A DNA stretch of 64,000 nucleotides, taken from assembly GCA_945862315.1 (NCBI GenBank), contig CAMAXW010000006.1, positions 1 to 64,000 of the forward strand, written 5' to 3'. The notes beneath the pieces were generated by a model. It did no database searches. It was given only the letters and a program-made list of their open reading frames with translations, and was not told where the DNA came from. Shown piece after piece: positions 23,793 through 35,133 of this stretch; the first letter of the stretch is position 1; each line of letters starts with the position of its first letter. The translations under genes were made by a program, and so were the position numbers. The DNA is from Klebsiella pneumoniae (GTDB lineage: Bacteria > Pseudomonadota > Gammaproteobacteria > Ga0077536).

Positions 23793-25700
23793 ATGACCTT
23801 ACTCACTTTTGACAATATTTCTCTGGATTTCGGCGAACAGATCATCCTCAAAGAGGCCAGTTTTTCGCTGCAAGAAGGCGAACGCGTGTGCTTAATTGGG
23901 CGTAACGGCGCGGGCAAATCCACCCTGCTCAAAATTATCTCTGGCGAACAAGCCTACGACCGCGGGGTACTGAAACGGCGCAACGGCCTGCGCATCGCCA
24001 AATTAGCGCAAGCGCTGCCCGCATCACTCGAGATGACGGTGGCTGATTTCGTGGGCGAGGGCTTGGCGGAGGTCATGGGGCACATCACCGCGTGGCGCGC
24101 ACTGGCGGAAAACCACCCCGATGCTGTTGGCCTGCGCCGGATGGAGGCGCTCCAGCGACAGATCGACGCCCAAGGCGGCTGGGGTGTGGAACAGCAGGTG
24201 GCAACCATCCTGTCAGAACTCGATCTACCACCTGAGCGCCGCCTCGGCGAACTCTCCGGCGGCTGGCAGCGCCGCGCGGCATTAGCGCAGGCGCTGGTGA
24301 GCAGCCCGGACGTGCTACTGCTGGACGAACCCACCAACCACCTGGACATCAGCACCATCACTTGGTTGGAGCAGAAAGTGCTGAGCTTCCAGGGCAGCGT
24401 GCTGTTCATCACCCATGACCGGGCTTTTTTGCAGCGGCTAGCGACCCGCATCGTGGAGATCGACCGGGGCAATCTCACCGATTGGCCGGGGAATTATCGA
24501 ACCTATCTCACCAATAAGGCCAAGGCGCTAGAAGACGAAGCCCGCCACCACGATCTGTTCGATAAAAAATTGGAGCTGGAAGAAGCCTGGATCCGGCAAG
24601 GCGTGAAAGCCCGCCGCACCCGCAACGAGGGCCGGGTCCGTGCCTTGGAGGCATTGCGCGAAGTCGCCGAAACCCGCGTTAAACCGCTGGCCGCACCCCG
24701 GATTCAAGTGGAAGAAGCCGAAAAATCTAGCCGCAAAGTGGTGGAAGTCCACAACGTGGTCCATGGTTTTGGCGGCGCGCCAGTCATCAAAGGGGTATCG
24801 CTGAAAATCATGCGTGGTGAGCGCATTGGCTTGGTCGGCAATAACGGGGTGGGTAAAAGTACGCTGTTAAAAATTTTGCTGGGCGAAATTGAACCCGATA
24901 GCGGCTCGGTCAAACTGGGGCTCAATTTGGAGATAGGCTATTTTGACCAAATGCGGCGCGACCTCGACCCCAACAAAACGGTGGCCGATATCGTGGGCGA
25001 TGGCCGCGACCAAGTGCTTATCGACGGCCAAGAGCGGCATATCATTGGCTATCTCAAGGGCTTTTTGTTTAGCGCCGAGCGCGCCAAAACGCCCATCCGG
25101 GCGCTCTCCGGCGGAGAGTGTAACCGGGTGATATTGGCCCGGCTGTTTACCCGGCCCAGCAATTTGCTGGTGTTAGACGAACCCACCAACGATTTAGACG
25201 TCGAAACACTGGACGTCCTCGAAGCACGGCTCCAGGACTACAGCGGCTCGTTGATTGTGGTCAGCCACGACCGCGCCTTCATGGACAACGTGGTCAGCAG
25301 CGTGTTGGTGTTCGAAGCCAACGGGCAAATTGAGCAATACCCGGGCGGCTACAGCGATTGGCTGGCGCGTGGCCGCAAGTTGGCCGAAACCGACAACCCC
25401 AATCGCACCAAACCCCGCCCAGTCGCCGCGGCCCCCATCGCTACCGCGCCGCGTGAGCAAGCGGCTGGCAAGCTCAGTTTTAAGCTGAAGTTTGAACTCT
25501 CCCAGCTGCCGGCCACGATTGAAGCCTTGGAAACCGAAGTCGCTGCCCTCACCGCGCAGACCAACGCCAGCGGGTTTTATCAGCGTCCCCACTCGGAAAC
25601 GCAGGCCACCCTAGCCACTCTCGCAGCCCGCCAGTTGGTATTGGACGGCCACTACGCCCGCTGGGCACAGTTAGAGGCGCTCCACACCGGCAGCGCCTAA
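23793..25700 (+). CDS. uup: ABC-F ATPase Uup
   Basis: A 635-residue ABC-F protein with two ATPase domains and no membrane segments. Domain 1: Walker A GRNGAGKST, signature LSGGWQRRAALAQAL, Walker B LLLDEPTNHLD. Domain 2: GNNGVGKST, LSGGECNRVILARLF, LLVLDEPTNDLD. The ~90-residue linker (KAKALEDEARHHDLFDKKLELEEAWIRQGVKARRTRNEGRV) and coiled-coil C-terminus match Uup, which acts on ribosomes or DNA intermediates and limits precise transposon excision. ATG 23793 (MTLLTFDNISLDFGEQ) is the family start. Confidence 0.9.
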   Translation: MTLLTFDNISLDFGEQIILKEASFSLQEGERVCLIGRNGAGKSTLLKIISGEQAYDRGVLKRRNGLRIAKLAQALPASLEMTVADFVGEGLAEVMGHITAWRALAENHPDAVGLRRMEALQRQIDAQGGWGVEQQVATILSELDLPPERRLGELSGGWQRRAALAQALVSSPDVLLLDEPTNHLDISTITWLEQKVLSFQGSVLFITHDRAFLQRLATRIVEIDRGNLTDWPGNYRTYLTNKAKALEDEARHHDLFDKKLELEEAWIRQGVKARRTRNEGRVRALEALREVAETRVKPLAAPRIQVEEAEKSSRKVVEVHNVVHGFGGAPVIKGVSLKIMRGERIGLVGNNGVGKSTLLKILLGEIEPDSGSVKLGLNLEIGYFDQMRRDLDPNKTVADIVGDGRDQVLIDGQERHIIGYLKGFLFSAERAKTPIRALSGGECNRVILARLFTRPSNLLVLDEPTNDLDVETLDVLEARLQDYSGSLIVVSHDRAFMDNVVSSVLVFEANGQIEQYPGGYSDWLARGRKLAETDNPNRTKPRPVAAAPIATAPREQAAGKLSFKLKFELSQLPATIEALETEVAALTAQTNASGFYQRPHSETQATLATLAARQLVLDGHYARWAQLEALHTGSA

Positions 25701-25730
25701 ACCACGGACCCACCACGGACCCAGCGTGCG

Positions 25731-28700
25731 CTAGGTGTGCCAGAAGGTGGCCAGCATGGACTCCGAGGGCGCCATGGCCGCGTGCGCAAATGGCAGCGCA
25801 ACACCTGGCACAGGGTCGAACACCGCCAGCGCCTGCACCAGCTGGTTCACCTGCGCTGCGTGTAGCGTTGCACCACCCGCCAGGCGAAAGGTGTCCACGC
25901 GCTGTGCGGGTTCGGTGTACCAATCTGCCAGCGTGAGGCGATCGGCCGTGCCACGCGCTGCCAGGGTTAGCGCATCACCCTCGCGCCACCAAGCCAAATC
26001 GCGCGGACGGCGCACCCCTTCCAACAGAACCTCATCCACACCGGCGGCGTCCGCGTTCGCGATGACATCCCGCCCCCAGCCACGGCCAAAAATATAGCGG
26101 TCGTTGCCTGCACCGCCGCTGAGATGGTCGTTGCCAGCCCCACCGGTCAGTCGGTCGTGGCCCTCGCCACCCAGCAGCCAATCGTCCCCCGCCCCGCCAT
26201 CTAGCTGGTCATTGCCGGTGCCGCCATCCAGGGTGTCGGCGCCACGCTCGCCATCAAGCCAATCCGCACCGGCACCGCCGAACAGCTGGTCGGCCCCCTC
26301 GCCGCCGACGAGTTTGTCGTTACCGGCCAGGCCTTCGAGATGGTCATTGCCCGCGTGACCCGACAGATTATCCTTGCGGGGCGTGCCGACTAGCCAGTCA
26401 TCCCCGGCGGTGGGGCGCTGGCGTGCGGCAGGCGCGATCGTAAAAAGCAAGGCGCGGGTTGCCTGCGCACCCTGTTCGTCTTGCGCAACCAGTTGCAGAT
26501 TGAGCGTTTCGGCAATAGTTGGAGTGCCCGTCAACACGTGCGTGTCCGGATTGAAGCTGAGCCAAGCTGGGGGGTTAGCGCTTGCCGCCTCCAAGCGCCA
26601 ACGCAGCGTGTCGAGGGGATCGGGATCGCTGAACCAGTCGCCTGGTAGCGTTTGGCTAAACGGCGTGCCCACCGTGGCCGTCAGCGTGTTGGTGGTGCCA
26701 CTGGCAAGAGGCGCACGATTCGCGAGCGTTAGCAGGTTGACGGCCGGGCCATCGCCGCAGGCGAGGTTTTCGATGCGCGCCGCGCTATCCGCATCCCAGT
26801 TGGTCAGCCGCACCGTGTCTTGGCTGCCATGGGTGATGAGTAAATCGAGCCCGACATGCGTGAAACTCAGAGCAGCCACGCTAGCCGCGTCGCTAAAAAG
26901 CAGGGTATCTGTGCCGGCGGTGTCGATGAGGACATCGCGCCCACTCCCCGTGGCGAACACATATCGGTCATCACCCGCGCCCCCCGCCAAGGTGTCATCA
27001 CCCGCGCCTCCCACGAGCCGGTCGTCACCGGCCAGCGCCAGAATGCGATCGGTCACGTTGGTACCGGCCAGAACGTCCGCCGCTGCGCTCCCAACCAAAT
27101 CAAAGCCGCGGCTGATCAGCGCGGCATAATCCACGCGTGTGCCGTCATCAAACTCGATGGCGTCGACCGTGCGTGGCCCACCCAGCACATCGTTAAAATC
27201 CACATCCTGCAGATGAATTTGCGGCGAATCCGGGCCTAGATCGATGAGTACCGAGCCCATCCTCAACGTCAATCTTGCCCACGCGCTACCGCCGTGTAGG
27301 CGCAAGGTATTGGGGTCGCCCGAGCTGTCGTGGATCGACAACTGCACGTGGCCACGACTAAAGACCTCGTAGAGATCCGCCTCGCGTCCACCGTAGATCT
27401 CGATAATCGGCCCCGGGTAGCTGATTTGCACGCTCGAGATGGCATCCACGATCACCTGATTGCGGCCGCTTCCCGTATAGATGTTGCCCCCGCCACCCCC
27501 GCGCACGTGCACCACGTCATCGCCGGGGCCGGCGTCGACCGTGGCGTTGGGTCGCGCGTCAATGAAGTCATCCGCGGCAGTTCCGGTTTGTAAACTACCC
27601 ACAAATGCCGGCGCGCCGTGAATGACAAACGCAGCCCCGCGCGCCTCATCACTGGCCAGTACATCGCCATAACCATCGCCGTTTAAATCCCCCGCCGCAC
27701 GCAACGTATGCTGGAGCGCATAGCCGCTACCCGGCTCGGCAAAGCTCACCAAAAAACCATTGGCACCGTTAAGCGAATTGAGATTTAACGCACCCCCAGT
27801 TGGCGCCTGACCCAACACGACCGCGGCATAGGCGAGGCCTGCGGTGAACAGATAGGGCGCGGAGCCCAGCCCCACATCGGCCAGCCCATCGCCGTTGATA
27901 TCACCCAGTGCCGCGAGCGGCCCCCAACCGCTGGCCGCTAGCGCGCCATTGGCATCAAATTGGGGATAACCCTCGTAGGGGGGCAGTGTGAAGCGCAGGG
28001 CGCTGCGGCCATCCGGGTTATCCAAGTTCACCGGAGTGCCCACACTGCCGCCCCCAAACACCACCCCTAACCAGTCCTCGCTGGCATCCCCGGGGTTTAG
28101 CGTGACCGCGAAATCGCGCTGACCATCGCCGTTAAAATCGCCTAACACAAGGTAGTCGAGGCAGGCGAGATTGGCCCCGCGATAAAACAGGTTCAGGGGC
28201 GCCAAGGACGGGGCAATGGCGAGGGGCCATTCTGCTGGCGCGGATAAACTGGCGTAATCAAGGGTGGCCGCCCAATGCCCGCGTTGCCCCAGCAGCACCC
28301 GCGGTGCTGCGTTGCTATCCCCAAGCGGCTCGAGCAGCACATCGTCGATACCATCGTGATTCACATCCGCAACCACCGGCACAAAGCGCGACTGACCGCG
28401 GCCGCCCGGCACCCAGTCTGGCGCGTTCAGTAAGCGTGTGCCGTTATCCCCGTTAGGGGCGGCGAGTAAAAAATCTGCACCCGTGCTGCTGCGGCTGCCA
28501 AAGCGCACGGTGTCGCGGTAGAGCAAGTCGGCGATCCCATCGCCATTGAGGTCGCCCACGGCGGCGGCCACCGGGGCTTTTGCCGCGGTGTACTGGCCAG
28601 CCGGGCGCTGGAGCCACACGCCATTCGTGCCGTTGATCACCGAACTGGCAAACAAGGCCTGCGTGTTCGGCCGAAACGGCAACAGCACATCGAGGCCAAA

Positions 28701-31700
28701 AACCTGCGTGGCGCTGAGTGCCGTGTCGTCGCTCGCGCTGACGGCAACCGCCAGGGAACGCACGGCGTCACCGGGTGCCTTGCCACTAAAAATCTGGGTG
28801 GCCGGATCAAACGATAACCACGCGGGTAGCGCACCGCCGTCGGCTAAGCGCGCGTCGTAGTGCAACTGAGTATCAGGATTGGGATCAAAAAATGCTTCTA
28901 GCGGCAAAGCAAAACTAAACGCCGCGCCGCCGGTCAGCGCCCGATTGCCAAGTTGCTCCCCAGTGCGCGGCGCGAGCGGCACCTCGTGTAGAAAGCGCTC
29001 GCGCATTTCCTCAGCCGTTAACGTAGTACCCGCACCAAAAACATAGCGCGCAAAAGTATTGGGGGCAGCCACCACCAGCAAGTCTTCGCAAGACCACTGC
29101 CAGGCATTGTCCTGCAACGCCAGCGCGATGCTTGCTAGCGTCATCTCGCGCGGGAAAACCAGGGTGTTTTGACCGCTAGAATCTTCGATTTGCGCATGCG
29201 CATGCGCCTCCAGCACATAGTGGTCATTACCCGCGCCAGCCGTGACCGGCCCGCCCGCCAGCGCCAGATTAAGATAGTCATCACCGGCGCTGCCATGCGC
29301 GCCAGCGGTGGTCACAGTTGCCACGATGCCCGCCCACTGCGGTGCCAAAAGATGTTCGCCGTCGAGCACACCGGAAACGCCAAAACGCAAGGTTTCTGGC
29401 CCAGAAGTGCGCCAATTCTGGAGGGTCAAGGCGTCGCCATTGGGCTGCAACAAGACCAAGGCGTTGCCGTTTTCAAGGCTCTGCCAGTTCACCGGATTGG
29501 GCGCATCGCGCAGCCAAATGAGGTCCTCGCCGCCGCTATCGGCCCACACATCTTGGCCATCGCCGGCCATTAGCCAATAGGTGTCATTGCCGGTACCGCC
29601 CAGCAACACATCCGCCCCTGGGCCGCCCACCAGCCAATCCTCGCCACTGCCACCCGTGAGCCGATCCGCACCCGCACCACCCAGTAGATGGTCGTCGCCG
29701 TCACCGCCCAGCAGCGCGTCATTACCGGCCTCGCCGTGCAGTTCGTCATCGCCATCGCCACCGTCGAGGACATCTTCACCAGCCCCGCCAAACAGGTGAT
29801 CCGCACCCGCGCCACCCTGTAGTTCATCGCTCCCAGCCTCGCCGCGCAGTTCATCGTCACCGCTATCACCCCACAGCACATCGTTATCGTCGCCCCCCCA
29901 AAGTTGGTCGTCCCCCACCTCGCCAAAGAGGCGATCAGCACCCGCATCACCCGCTAGCCAGTCGTTACCGGGGCCACCCTGAAGCTCATCTGCGCCGTCC
30001 CCACCACGCAATTGGTCGGCACCATCGGGGGCTACGCCATCAGCGCGATCGCCGTATCCAACGAGAAAATCATCGCCCGCGCCCCCTTCAAGAACGTCGG
30101 CACCACCGCTGCCGCGCAGATGGTCGGCACCCGGACCACCGCGCAAAGTATCGTTACCATCACCGGCGAGCGCGGTGTCGTCGCCGAGGCCACCATCGAG
30201 GTCATCATCCCCCGCGCTGCCGATGAGAAAATCGTCACCCGCATCGCCATAGAGCCAATCACCACTGGCATCACTGGGCCAATTGGCTTGCCCCAAACTC
30301 ACCGGGCCAAACTGGAGCAAGCTTAAATTGCGCGGGTCGCGCAAGACCTGACCCAAAGGGGGCGTGCCACGTACCACCTGCCAGTCGGCGAGGGGTTCAA
30401 GAAAGGACAAACCGGCGATCAGGACATCGTCGCCCTCGCCCCCCAGCAACACATCCACGCCGGGGCCGCCAGCCAGCAAATCGTCGCCTTCGCCTCCCCG
30501 CAATAGATCGTTGCCCGCATCGCCACTCAAGGCATCGTTATCTGCGCCGCCGTCCAGCTGATCAGCATCCTCGCCGCCCAGCAAGACATCACGCCCCTCC
30601 TCGCCCAACAACTGATCTGCACCCTCATCGCCCAGCAAAATATCGGCGCCCAGGCCGCCGTACAGGCGATCCTCGCCCGCCAATCCGCGTAGCCGATCAG
30701 CTCCAGCCAAACCCTCGAGTTGGTCGGGTAAGCCGCTACCGGACAGCACATCCTCCGCTGGGGTACCGCGTTGCACGGGCAAGGCTGGCAGGCTAGTGAG
30801 ATCGGGAAATTGAATCCCCAGATCCCCCGGTGTGAAATCGAGGACGCTCACCCCGCCTACCCGCAGCTCGCGGGTTAATTCATTCCAGACCAATAGCAGG
30901 CTGGGCCCCTCGGTGGTTTCGAACACCCGTACCGTGGGCGAGCCGGGCAGCGCCCGCAGGGGCGCACCACTCACCGGCACCCAGCTCGGATTTGCCCACA
31001 CCCATAGCTGACCATCCGTATCGCGCACCACATCCCCGCCGGCGGCGTAGAGCGCATCGTTCCCCGGCCCGCCCATTAGCCAGTCGATGCAGTCGTCCTC
31101 ACCACTCGCCTGGGTGTTGCCATAAAGCGCATCGTCGCCGAGGCCGCCGGTCAGCGTGTCGCGGCCCGCTCCGCCCAGCAAAAGATCTTGACCCGAGCCA
31201 CCTTCCAGCACATCAGCACCCCGCGCACCCGCCAGCACATCCGCACCTGCCCCGCCGTACAGCCGATCAGGCCCGTCGCTGCCTGCGAGCGCATCGTGGT
31301 CGTCGGCCAGATCTGACCCAAACACCACGCCCACCGGCGGGGCCGCCAGCACCCGATCTAACGCCAGCGGCTGGACCTGAAAAGCTAGCCCCGTGCGGAG
31401 GTCCGCAAAGCGCATGGCGCTCTCACCCGCCACGAAGGAGCTAGTGCTGTCGTTGCGGCGGCGACTCATTTCATAGACGAACATCTGCGCTCGGTCGGCC
31501 CATTCGGCCGCGGAGGTTTGTTGCGTTGTCAGCAGTGGCCCGCTGACCCGCTCGGTATACAGGGTGTCGTCGCCCACCACGGCATAGGGATTGAATTCCC
31601 GTAGGGCGTAGCGATATGCGGCTGATTCGAGCGCAAGCTCGGCCAGCGTGGCTGGTGCCAACGCCAGCAAGGACACCAAACGCGCGTTAGGGTGTGCGGC

Positions 31701-32933
31701 AAACCCTTGCGTAATGGGCAACAAGGCATCCTGTAGCAGGTTGCGCGCAGTGAAAACCGCGGCGTCATCGGAGTAGCCAATCCAGCTCACCCCCAGGGGC
31801 GTGAACACGCGGCGTCGATCCAGCACGCCTGACAGGCCCGCCACAAGTTGTTCGATGGAATCCTCGGCTCTGGTTGCGGCGGCATCGAAAATTTCCTCGA
31901 GGGCGCGGGGCGATAAATCAGGTCCCAGATTCTCTAGCGTCGCGAACACCGCCAGACTTTCCATGAGGGGATCCATACCGTGGCTGTTGAGCTCGGTGCG
32001 GATTAAGGTTGGGGCCGGCAAGCGCTCGACGCCCGTGAGAGCCGAGGGAATGAACGCCAAATCATTGCCCTGGCTAGAACTCTCGCTCACCACGTTGAGG
32101 AGACGCGCCGCGAGCCCGTGAAAATCTGGCGCCGGCGCGGTGGCGACCAAAGTGCCCGCCCCTGCCACAAAGGCCTCGGTGAGTTGCGCCGAGCCTAGGC
32201 GATCAAAACCCGCCGCGTTGAACAACACGGCCTGGGTGAACACTTGAGGGAAAACCCGCAGCGCGAGGGCCGCCAGATGGCCGCCCAAGGAGTGTCCGGT
32301 CACGGTGACCGGCAAGTCCGGGTTGAGCACACCCAAGCCAGCAGTGGTCTGAGTATCGAACCAAAAATAGTGGCGCAGGGCCGCCGGCCCCGGTTCAGAA
32401 AACGCTATCGACAGCCGCCCGTCAGGTACTGGCGAGGGCAATAACTCAAAAGCAGATGCCCGCTGCAGCACATACTGCGCGACGGGACTACCGCTGGCGG
32501 CGACACTGCGCGCGACGTAGTTGATCAGGCTAGTGGCCTGGCCCAGCGCCAAACCCAAACCGCCGATGTCCACTAAATCGGCGCCAAAGAAATCCAAAAT
32601 ACTGGCCTCACTCAGCTGCGTGCCAGGCAGCAGGGCCCGCACCATGTCCATCACGCTGTCGCCAAATTCCGTGCCCCTAATAGCCAGAATTTGCTCGTTG
32701 GGCGTCACCACCCAATTGGCGGCAAAGCCCTCGGCATCGTTAGGGGCAATGCCGGCCGTCGGCACCGTCCAACCCCATTGACTAAACACCTGCGCCGCCC
32801 ACGCGGGGGAAATCAATTGAGCGTCCAGCGCCGCGGCAGCAAGATTCTGCGCGCTCAAGGTCTGGCGCTCGGGCCAGAAGGCGTATGAGAGATTTGCCGC
32901 AACGGCATAATTAAACAGCTGGTTAAATTTCAT
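25731..32933 (-). CDS. Giant RTX protein with lipase domain and FG-GAP repeats
   Basis: A 2400-residue secreted-type protein. Residues 1 to about 330 form an alpha/beta-hydrolase lipase: AIRGTEFGD and [15 protein letters not shown] with nucleophile Ser215. Calcium-binding RTX blocks (GGxGxDxLxGG) occupy about residues 540-610, 720-845, 880-1125, 1958-2000 and 2180-2280. Two cadherin-like (CADG/He_PIG) domains lie near 1330-1415 and 2078-2168, and FG-GAP-like repeats ([15 protein letters not shown] and kin) near 1445-1780. A C-terminal tail ([11 protein letters not shown]...) suits a type I secretion signal. ATG 32933 has GGAGG upstream. No type I secretion genes are nearby. Confidence 0.88.
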   Translation of the reverse strand: MKFNQLFNYAVAANLSYAFWPERQTLSAQNLAAAALDAQLISPAWAAQVFSQWGWTVPTAGIAPNDAEGFAANWVVTPNEQILAIRGTEFGDSVMDMVRALLPGTQLSEASILDFFGADLVDIGGLGLALGQATSLINYVARSVAASGSPVAQYVLQRASAFELLPSPVPDGRLSIAFSEPGPAALRHYFWFDTQTTAGLGVLNPDLPVTVTGHSLGGHLAALALRVFPQVFTQAVLFNAAGFDRLGSAQLTEAFVAGAGTLVATAPAPDFHGLAARLLNVVSESSSQGNDLAFIPSALTGVERLPAPTLIRTELNSHGMDPLMESLAVFATLENLGPDLSPRALEEIFDAAATRAEDSIEQLVAGLSGVLDRRRVFTPLGVSWIGYSDDAAVFTARNLLQDALLPITQGFAAHPNARLVSLLALAPATLAELALESAAYRYALREFNPYAVVGDDTLYTERVSGPLLTTQQTSAAEWADRAQMFVYEMSRRRNDSTSSFVAGESAMRFADLRTGLAFQVQPLALDRVLAAPPVGVVFGSDLADDHDALAGSDGPDRLYGGAGADVLAGARGADVLEGGSGQDLLLGGAGRDTLTGGLGDDALYGNTQASGEDDCIDWLMGGPGNDALYAAGGDVVRDTDGQLWVWANPSWVPVSGAPLRALPGSPTVRVFETTEGPSLLLVWNELTRELRVGGVSVLDFTPGDLGIQFPDLTSLPALPVQRGTPAEDVLSGSGLPDQLEGLAGADRLRGLAGEDRLYGGLGADILLGDEGADQLLGEEGRDVLLGGEDADQLDGGADNDALSGDAGNDLLRGGEGDDLLAGGPGVDVLLGGEGDDVLIAGLSFLEPLADWQVVRGTPPLGQVLRDPRNLSLLQFGPVSLGQANWPSDASGDWLYGDAGDDFLIGSAGDDDLDGGLGDDTALAGDGNDTLRGGPGADHLRGSGGADVLEGGAGDDFLVGYGDRADGVAPDGADQLRGGDGADELQGGPGNDWLAGDAGADRLFGEVGDDQLWGGDDNDVLWGDSGDDELRGEAGSDELQGGAGADHLFGGAGEDVLDGGDGDDELHGEAGNDALLGGDGDDHLLGGAGADRLTGGSGEDWLVGGPGADVLLGGTGNDTYWLMAGDGQDVWADSGGEDLIWLRDAPNPVNWQSLENGNALVLLQPNGDALTLQNWRTSGPETLRFGVSGVLDGEHLLAPQWAGIVATVTTAGAHGSAGDDYLNLALAGGPVTAGAGNDHYVLEAHAHAQIEDSSGQNTLVFPREMTLASIALALQDNAWQWSCEDLLVVAAPNTFARYVFGAGTTLTAEEMRERFLHEVPLAPRTGEQLGNRALTGGAAFSFALPLEAFFDPNPDTQLHYDARLADGGALPAWLSFDPATQIFSGKAPGDAVRSLAVAVSASDDTALSATQVFGLDVLLPFRPNTQALFASSVINGTNGVWLQRPAGQYTAAKAPVAAAVGDLNGDGIADLLYRDTVRFGSRSSTGADFLLAAPNGDNGTRLLNAPDWVPGGRGQSRFVPVVADVNHDGIDDVLLEPLGDSNAAPRVLLGQRGHWAATLDYASLSAPAEWPLAIAPSLAPLNLFYRGANLACLDYLVLGDFNGDGQRDFAVTLNPGDASEDWLGVVFGGGSVGTPVNLDNPDGRSALRFTLPPYEGYPQFDANGALAASGWGPLAALGDINGDGLADVGLGSAPYLFTAGLAYAAVVLGQAPTGGALNLNSLNGANGFLVSFAEPGSGYALQHTLRAAGDLNGDGYGDVLASDEARGAAFVIHGAPAFVGSLQTGTAADDFIDARPNATVDAGPGDDVVHVRGGGGGNIYTGSGRNQVIVDAISSVQISYPGPIIEIYGGREADLYEVFSRGHVQLSIHDSSGDPNTLRLHGGSAWARLTLRMGSVLIDLGPDSPQIHLQDVDFNDVLGGPRTVDAIEFDDGTRVDYAALISRGFDLVGSAAADVLAGTNVTDRILALAGDDRLVGGAGDDTLAGGAGDDRYVFATGSGRDVLIDTAGTDTLLFSDAASVAALSFTHVGLDLLITHGSQDTVRLTNWDADSAARIENLACGDGPAVNLLTLANRAPLASGTTNTLTATVGTPFSQTLPGDWFSDPDPLDTLRWRLEAASANPPAWLSFNPDTHVLTGTPTIAETLNLQLVAQDEQGAQATRALLFTIAPAARQRPTAGDDWLVGTPRKDNLSGHAGNDHLEGLAGNDKLVGGEGADQLFGGAGADWLDGERGADTLDGGTGNDQLDGGAGDDWLLGGEGHDRLTGGAGNDHLSGGAGNDRYIFGRGWGRDVIANADAAGVDEVLLEGVRRPRDLAWWREGDALTLAARGTADRLTLADWYTEPAQRVDTFRLAGGATLHAAQVNQLVQALAVFDPVPGVALPFAHAAMAPSESMLATFWHT

Positions 32934-32954
32934 TCTGGCCTCCGTGCCTAGAAA

Positions 32955-33707
32955 TTAGTCCCCTTGGATACCGCCCGCTGAGGTCCCGGGCGGCAGCGTC
33001 GTGAGTGGCCGACGCGCAGCGGTGGGCGGCGCGCGCAGCGTGGCGTCAATGAGCAATTCCGTGGTGTTGGGGAATTCGATGTAACGCGTGATGCCGGGGC
33101 CGGCGCATCTAGGCGCGGTCAGAGGACCACCGCCAAACCTGGCCAGCAAAGCCCGGTCGAGCCAACCCGGATACAAGCGAAACGTGACGAATTCTCCCAA
33201 CACGGCAGCCGAGCGGTGGTCAATCAGCTGCGCGCGCTGCCGCAGAATGGCGCGCGTCACCACCTCGTTGCGCGTGACGACTTCGTGGTCGCTTTTAAAA
33301 CTTTCGACGCGTTGGCTTAGCGCCACCCCAGCCACCCGGCTGACACGGTGTTTCTCGCTGCCTACGGGATATTCCACATAACGAAAACCCTTAGCTTCCC
33401 AGTGAGGAAAATCCACCAAGGCGATAAACCCGGCCGTGGTCGCGGTGGCCTTGGCGTGCAACCCACCTTCGCGCTCACACAGTTGCTGGGCGAGATGGGC
33501 ATTCCACAGCACATCGCCGTAGGCGAGCACGAATGAGGCGCCCCAGATGGCTAACAGGGCGAGCATCCGCAGCCACCAGCGGCGCACCCCCGACCGCAGC
33601 CACTTGAAATAAACCAGCGGCAGCACTATCCAAAATACCGCCGTCATCACTAGCGATGGCGCCCCGTACGTCACCGTATAGGCCAGCAGGGGAATAGGCT
33701 CAGACAT
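32955..33707 (-). CDS. Hypothetical membrane protein upstream of the RTX gene
   Basis: A 250-residue protein starting at ATG 33707 (MSEPIPLLAYTVTYG), which overlaps the upstream transposase-like gene by 8 nt. Two hydrophobic segments lie near residues 8-34 and 43-62, followed by a soluble region with the motif GFRYVEYPVG and a Pro/Thr-rich C-terminus. I do not recognise the family. It ends 21 bases before the RTX gene. It may help display or secrete the giant protein, but only gene order supports this. Confidence 0.75.
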   Translation of the reverse strand: MSEPIPLLAYTVTYGAPSLVMTAVFWIVLPLVYFKWLRSGVRRWWLRMLALLAIWGASFVLAYGDVLWNAHLAQQLCEREGGLHAKATATTAGFIALVDFPHWEAKGFRYVEYPVGSEKHRVSRVAGVALSQRVESFKSDHEVVTRNEVVTRAILRQRAQLIDHRSAAVLGEFVTFRLYPGWLDRALLARFGGGPLTAPRCAGPGITRYIEFPNTTELLIDATLRAPPTAARRPLTTLPPGTSAGGIQGD

Positions 33708-34542
33708 GCGGCTGATAGGGCGTGCCCACCGCCCGCGAAACGGTGGCCGCATGCACGCCAAAATAGCGTGCAATTTCTTTCTGGGTGTAACAACCGCACG
33801 CGTAGGCCGCGCGCATGGCCTCGCGGCGATTGGGGTGTTCAGCCGCAAAGCCTATGAGTGCGGGTCGCGGCCAACGCGTCGAGCGCGGCAGTTCGGCGCA
33901 CGCGGCCAAGTGGCGCGGGGCTTGCGCCAGTAAGTTGGCAAAAAACGCCGAATCTCCCAGACATCGCCGCACCGGTTGGGGGCGGTCGAAGGCCCGCGTG
34001 CGCGGTGCCACGAGCGCACTAGCGAAAGCCTCTGCAGCGCAAGATGCGGCACTGAACGGCGCTAGCGTATCCTCGACCGCCAACCACGCCGGCGCCGCAC
34101 AACGGCCCACGGTGGCGGCATAACTCGACCATGCCCAGCCCTCAGGCGTATCCGCCAGCTCCTCGCGCAAGGGCGCTAACAACACCCGCCGCACGGCCTC
34201 TACCAGATAGCGATCGCGATCGACCACGATGGCCTCATAACGGCCTTCAAAGAGCTGGCCGGGACCGGGCTTGCGGTGGGGCAAAGCCTGCGCGTAGCGG
34301 CTGTTCAGGTGGCGCATGCCGGTGCTCAGGTTAGCCTCGTCCGTGACTAACATGATCTGGTAGTAGGCTGGGGTTAGGCACCAAGCTAGGCAACGCCAGC
34401 GATAACGCAGACACGAGCGACCCAAACAGTCGATAAAGGATTGATAGTCCGCCTCGGTCCCAAACAGCACGTCACCGTGCACGCTGCGCGCCGAGATGAG
34501 ATAGGTGGCACCGGCCACCTCCAAACGTAAGGGTCTAGCCAT
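33700..34542 (-). CDS. Degenerate Y1/REP-type transposase homologue
   Basis: A 280-residue protein of the family usually starting MARPLRIEFPGALYHVTSRG; here MARPLRLEVAGATYLISARS. The metal-binding motif normally CLMDNHYHLLI reads CLTPAYYQIML (residues 55-65), so both histidines are lost. The tyrosine in LNSRYAQAL (Tyr83) remains. The C-terminus keeps a helix-turn-helix (YTQKEIARYFGVHAATVSRA). GGGAGGAATT before ATG 34542 is a strong ribosome site. It overlaps the membrane protein gene by 8 nt, so a DNA-binding regulatory role in place of transposition is plausible. Confidence 0.82.
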   Translation of the reverse strand: MARPLRLEVAGATYLISARSVHGDVLFGTEADYQSFIDCLGRSCLRYRWRCLAWCLTPAYYQIMLVTDEANLSTGMRHLNSRYAQALPHRKPGPGQLFEGRYEAIVVDRDRYLVEAVRRVLLAPLREELADTPEGWAWSSYAATVGRCAAPAWLAVEDTLAPFSAASCAAEAFASALVAPRTRAFDRPQPVRRCLGDSAFFANLLAQAPRHLAACAELPRSTRWPRPALIGFAAEHPNRREAMRAAYACGCYTQKEIARYFGVHAATVSRAVGTPYQPHV

Positions 34543-34850
34543 AATTCCTCCCTGAATCTAACTGCGATAAGTGACACCCGGTGGTCAGCGCCTTAGCCCA
34601 AACAAACCCCGGTGCTGCATTTCATGAGCAGGCGGCCCCTCTGCTCAAGACCTACGGCGCAAGGCGGGAAAAATTCCCGAGAAGAAGCAGCGCTTTGCGC
34701 CGATTTGGGGGTGGGCCGCAGCCAGATGAATGCCGCTATACTCGGCCGCGTAGCAAGGCGAAGATTTCTGGCGGGGTACGGCCGCTCCCCACCCCGACCA
34801 GCGAGACACTGCCGCCCAATTCACGCCCTGCGCTTTTTAAAGGAACACCC
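34543..34850. other. Divergent intergenic region without a clear gene
   Basis: About 308 bases between the transposase-like gene and the zinc-ribbon gene. A frame in phase with the latter extends through it but shows no family likeness. It should hold promoters for both directions; none is clear by eye. Confidence 0.5.
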
Positions 34851-35102
34851 ATGCCAAATTACGACTACCACTGCGCCGCCAACGGCCGCACGCTAGAAGT
34901 GAAACACCGAATGAGCGAATCAGTCGCGACCTGGGGCGAACTCTGCGCCTTGGCCGGCATCGCCACCGAGCAGACGCCGCTCGACAGCCCCGTGGCCAAA
35001 GTGCTCTCGGCCACGTTTGTGGCGGCGGGTGGCCAGACCGGCGACAAGCCCAGTGCGCCCGCGCCCGGTGGCCATCGGCATTCAGCGATGTGTCAGCACT
35101 AA
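34851..35102 (+). CDS. Small FmdB-like zinc-ribbon-family protein
   Basis: An 83-residue protein. [32 protein letters not shown] resembles small FmdB-like zinc ribbons, which usually have two CXXC pairs. Here only single cysteines occur at those places, and a His-rich tail ([11 protein letters not shown]) ends it. AAAGGAACACCC precedes ATG 34851; longer upstream frames lack family likeness. The role is unknown. It lies 31 bases before an SDR gene. Confidence 0.75.
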   Translation: MPNYDYHCAANGRTLEVKHRMSESVATWGELCALAGIATEQTPLDSPVAKVLSATFVAAGGQTGDKPSAPAPGGHRHSAMCQH

Positions 35103-35133
35103 ACCCGAAAACCTGCAAATCGGAGGACACGCC

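Noticed and set aside
26374-27129. Long plus-strand frames opposite the RTX gene
   Set aside because: Ser/Pro/Ala-rich translations are the mirror of RTX glycine-aspartate repeats, not real proteins.
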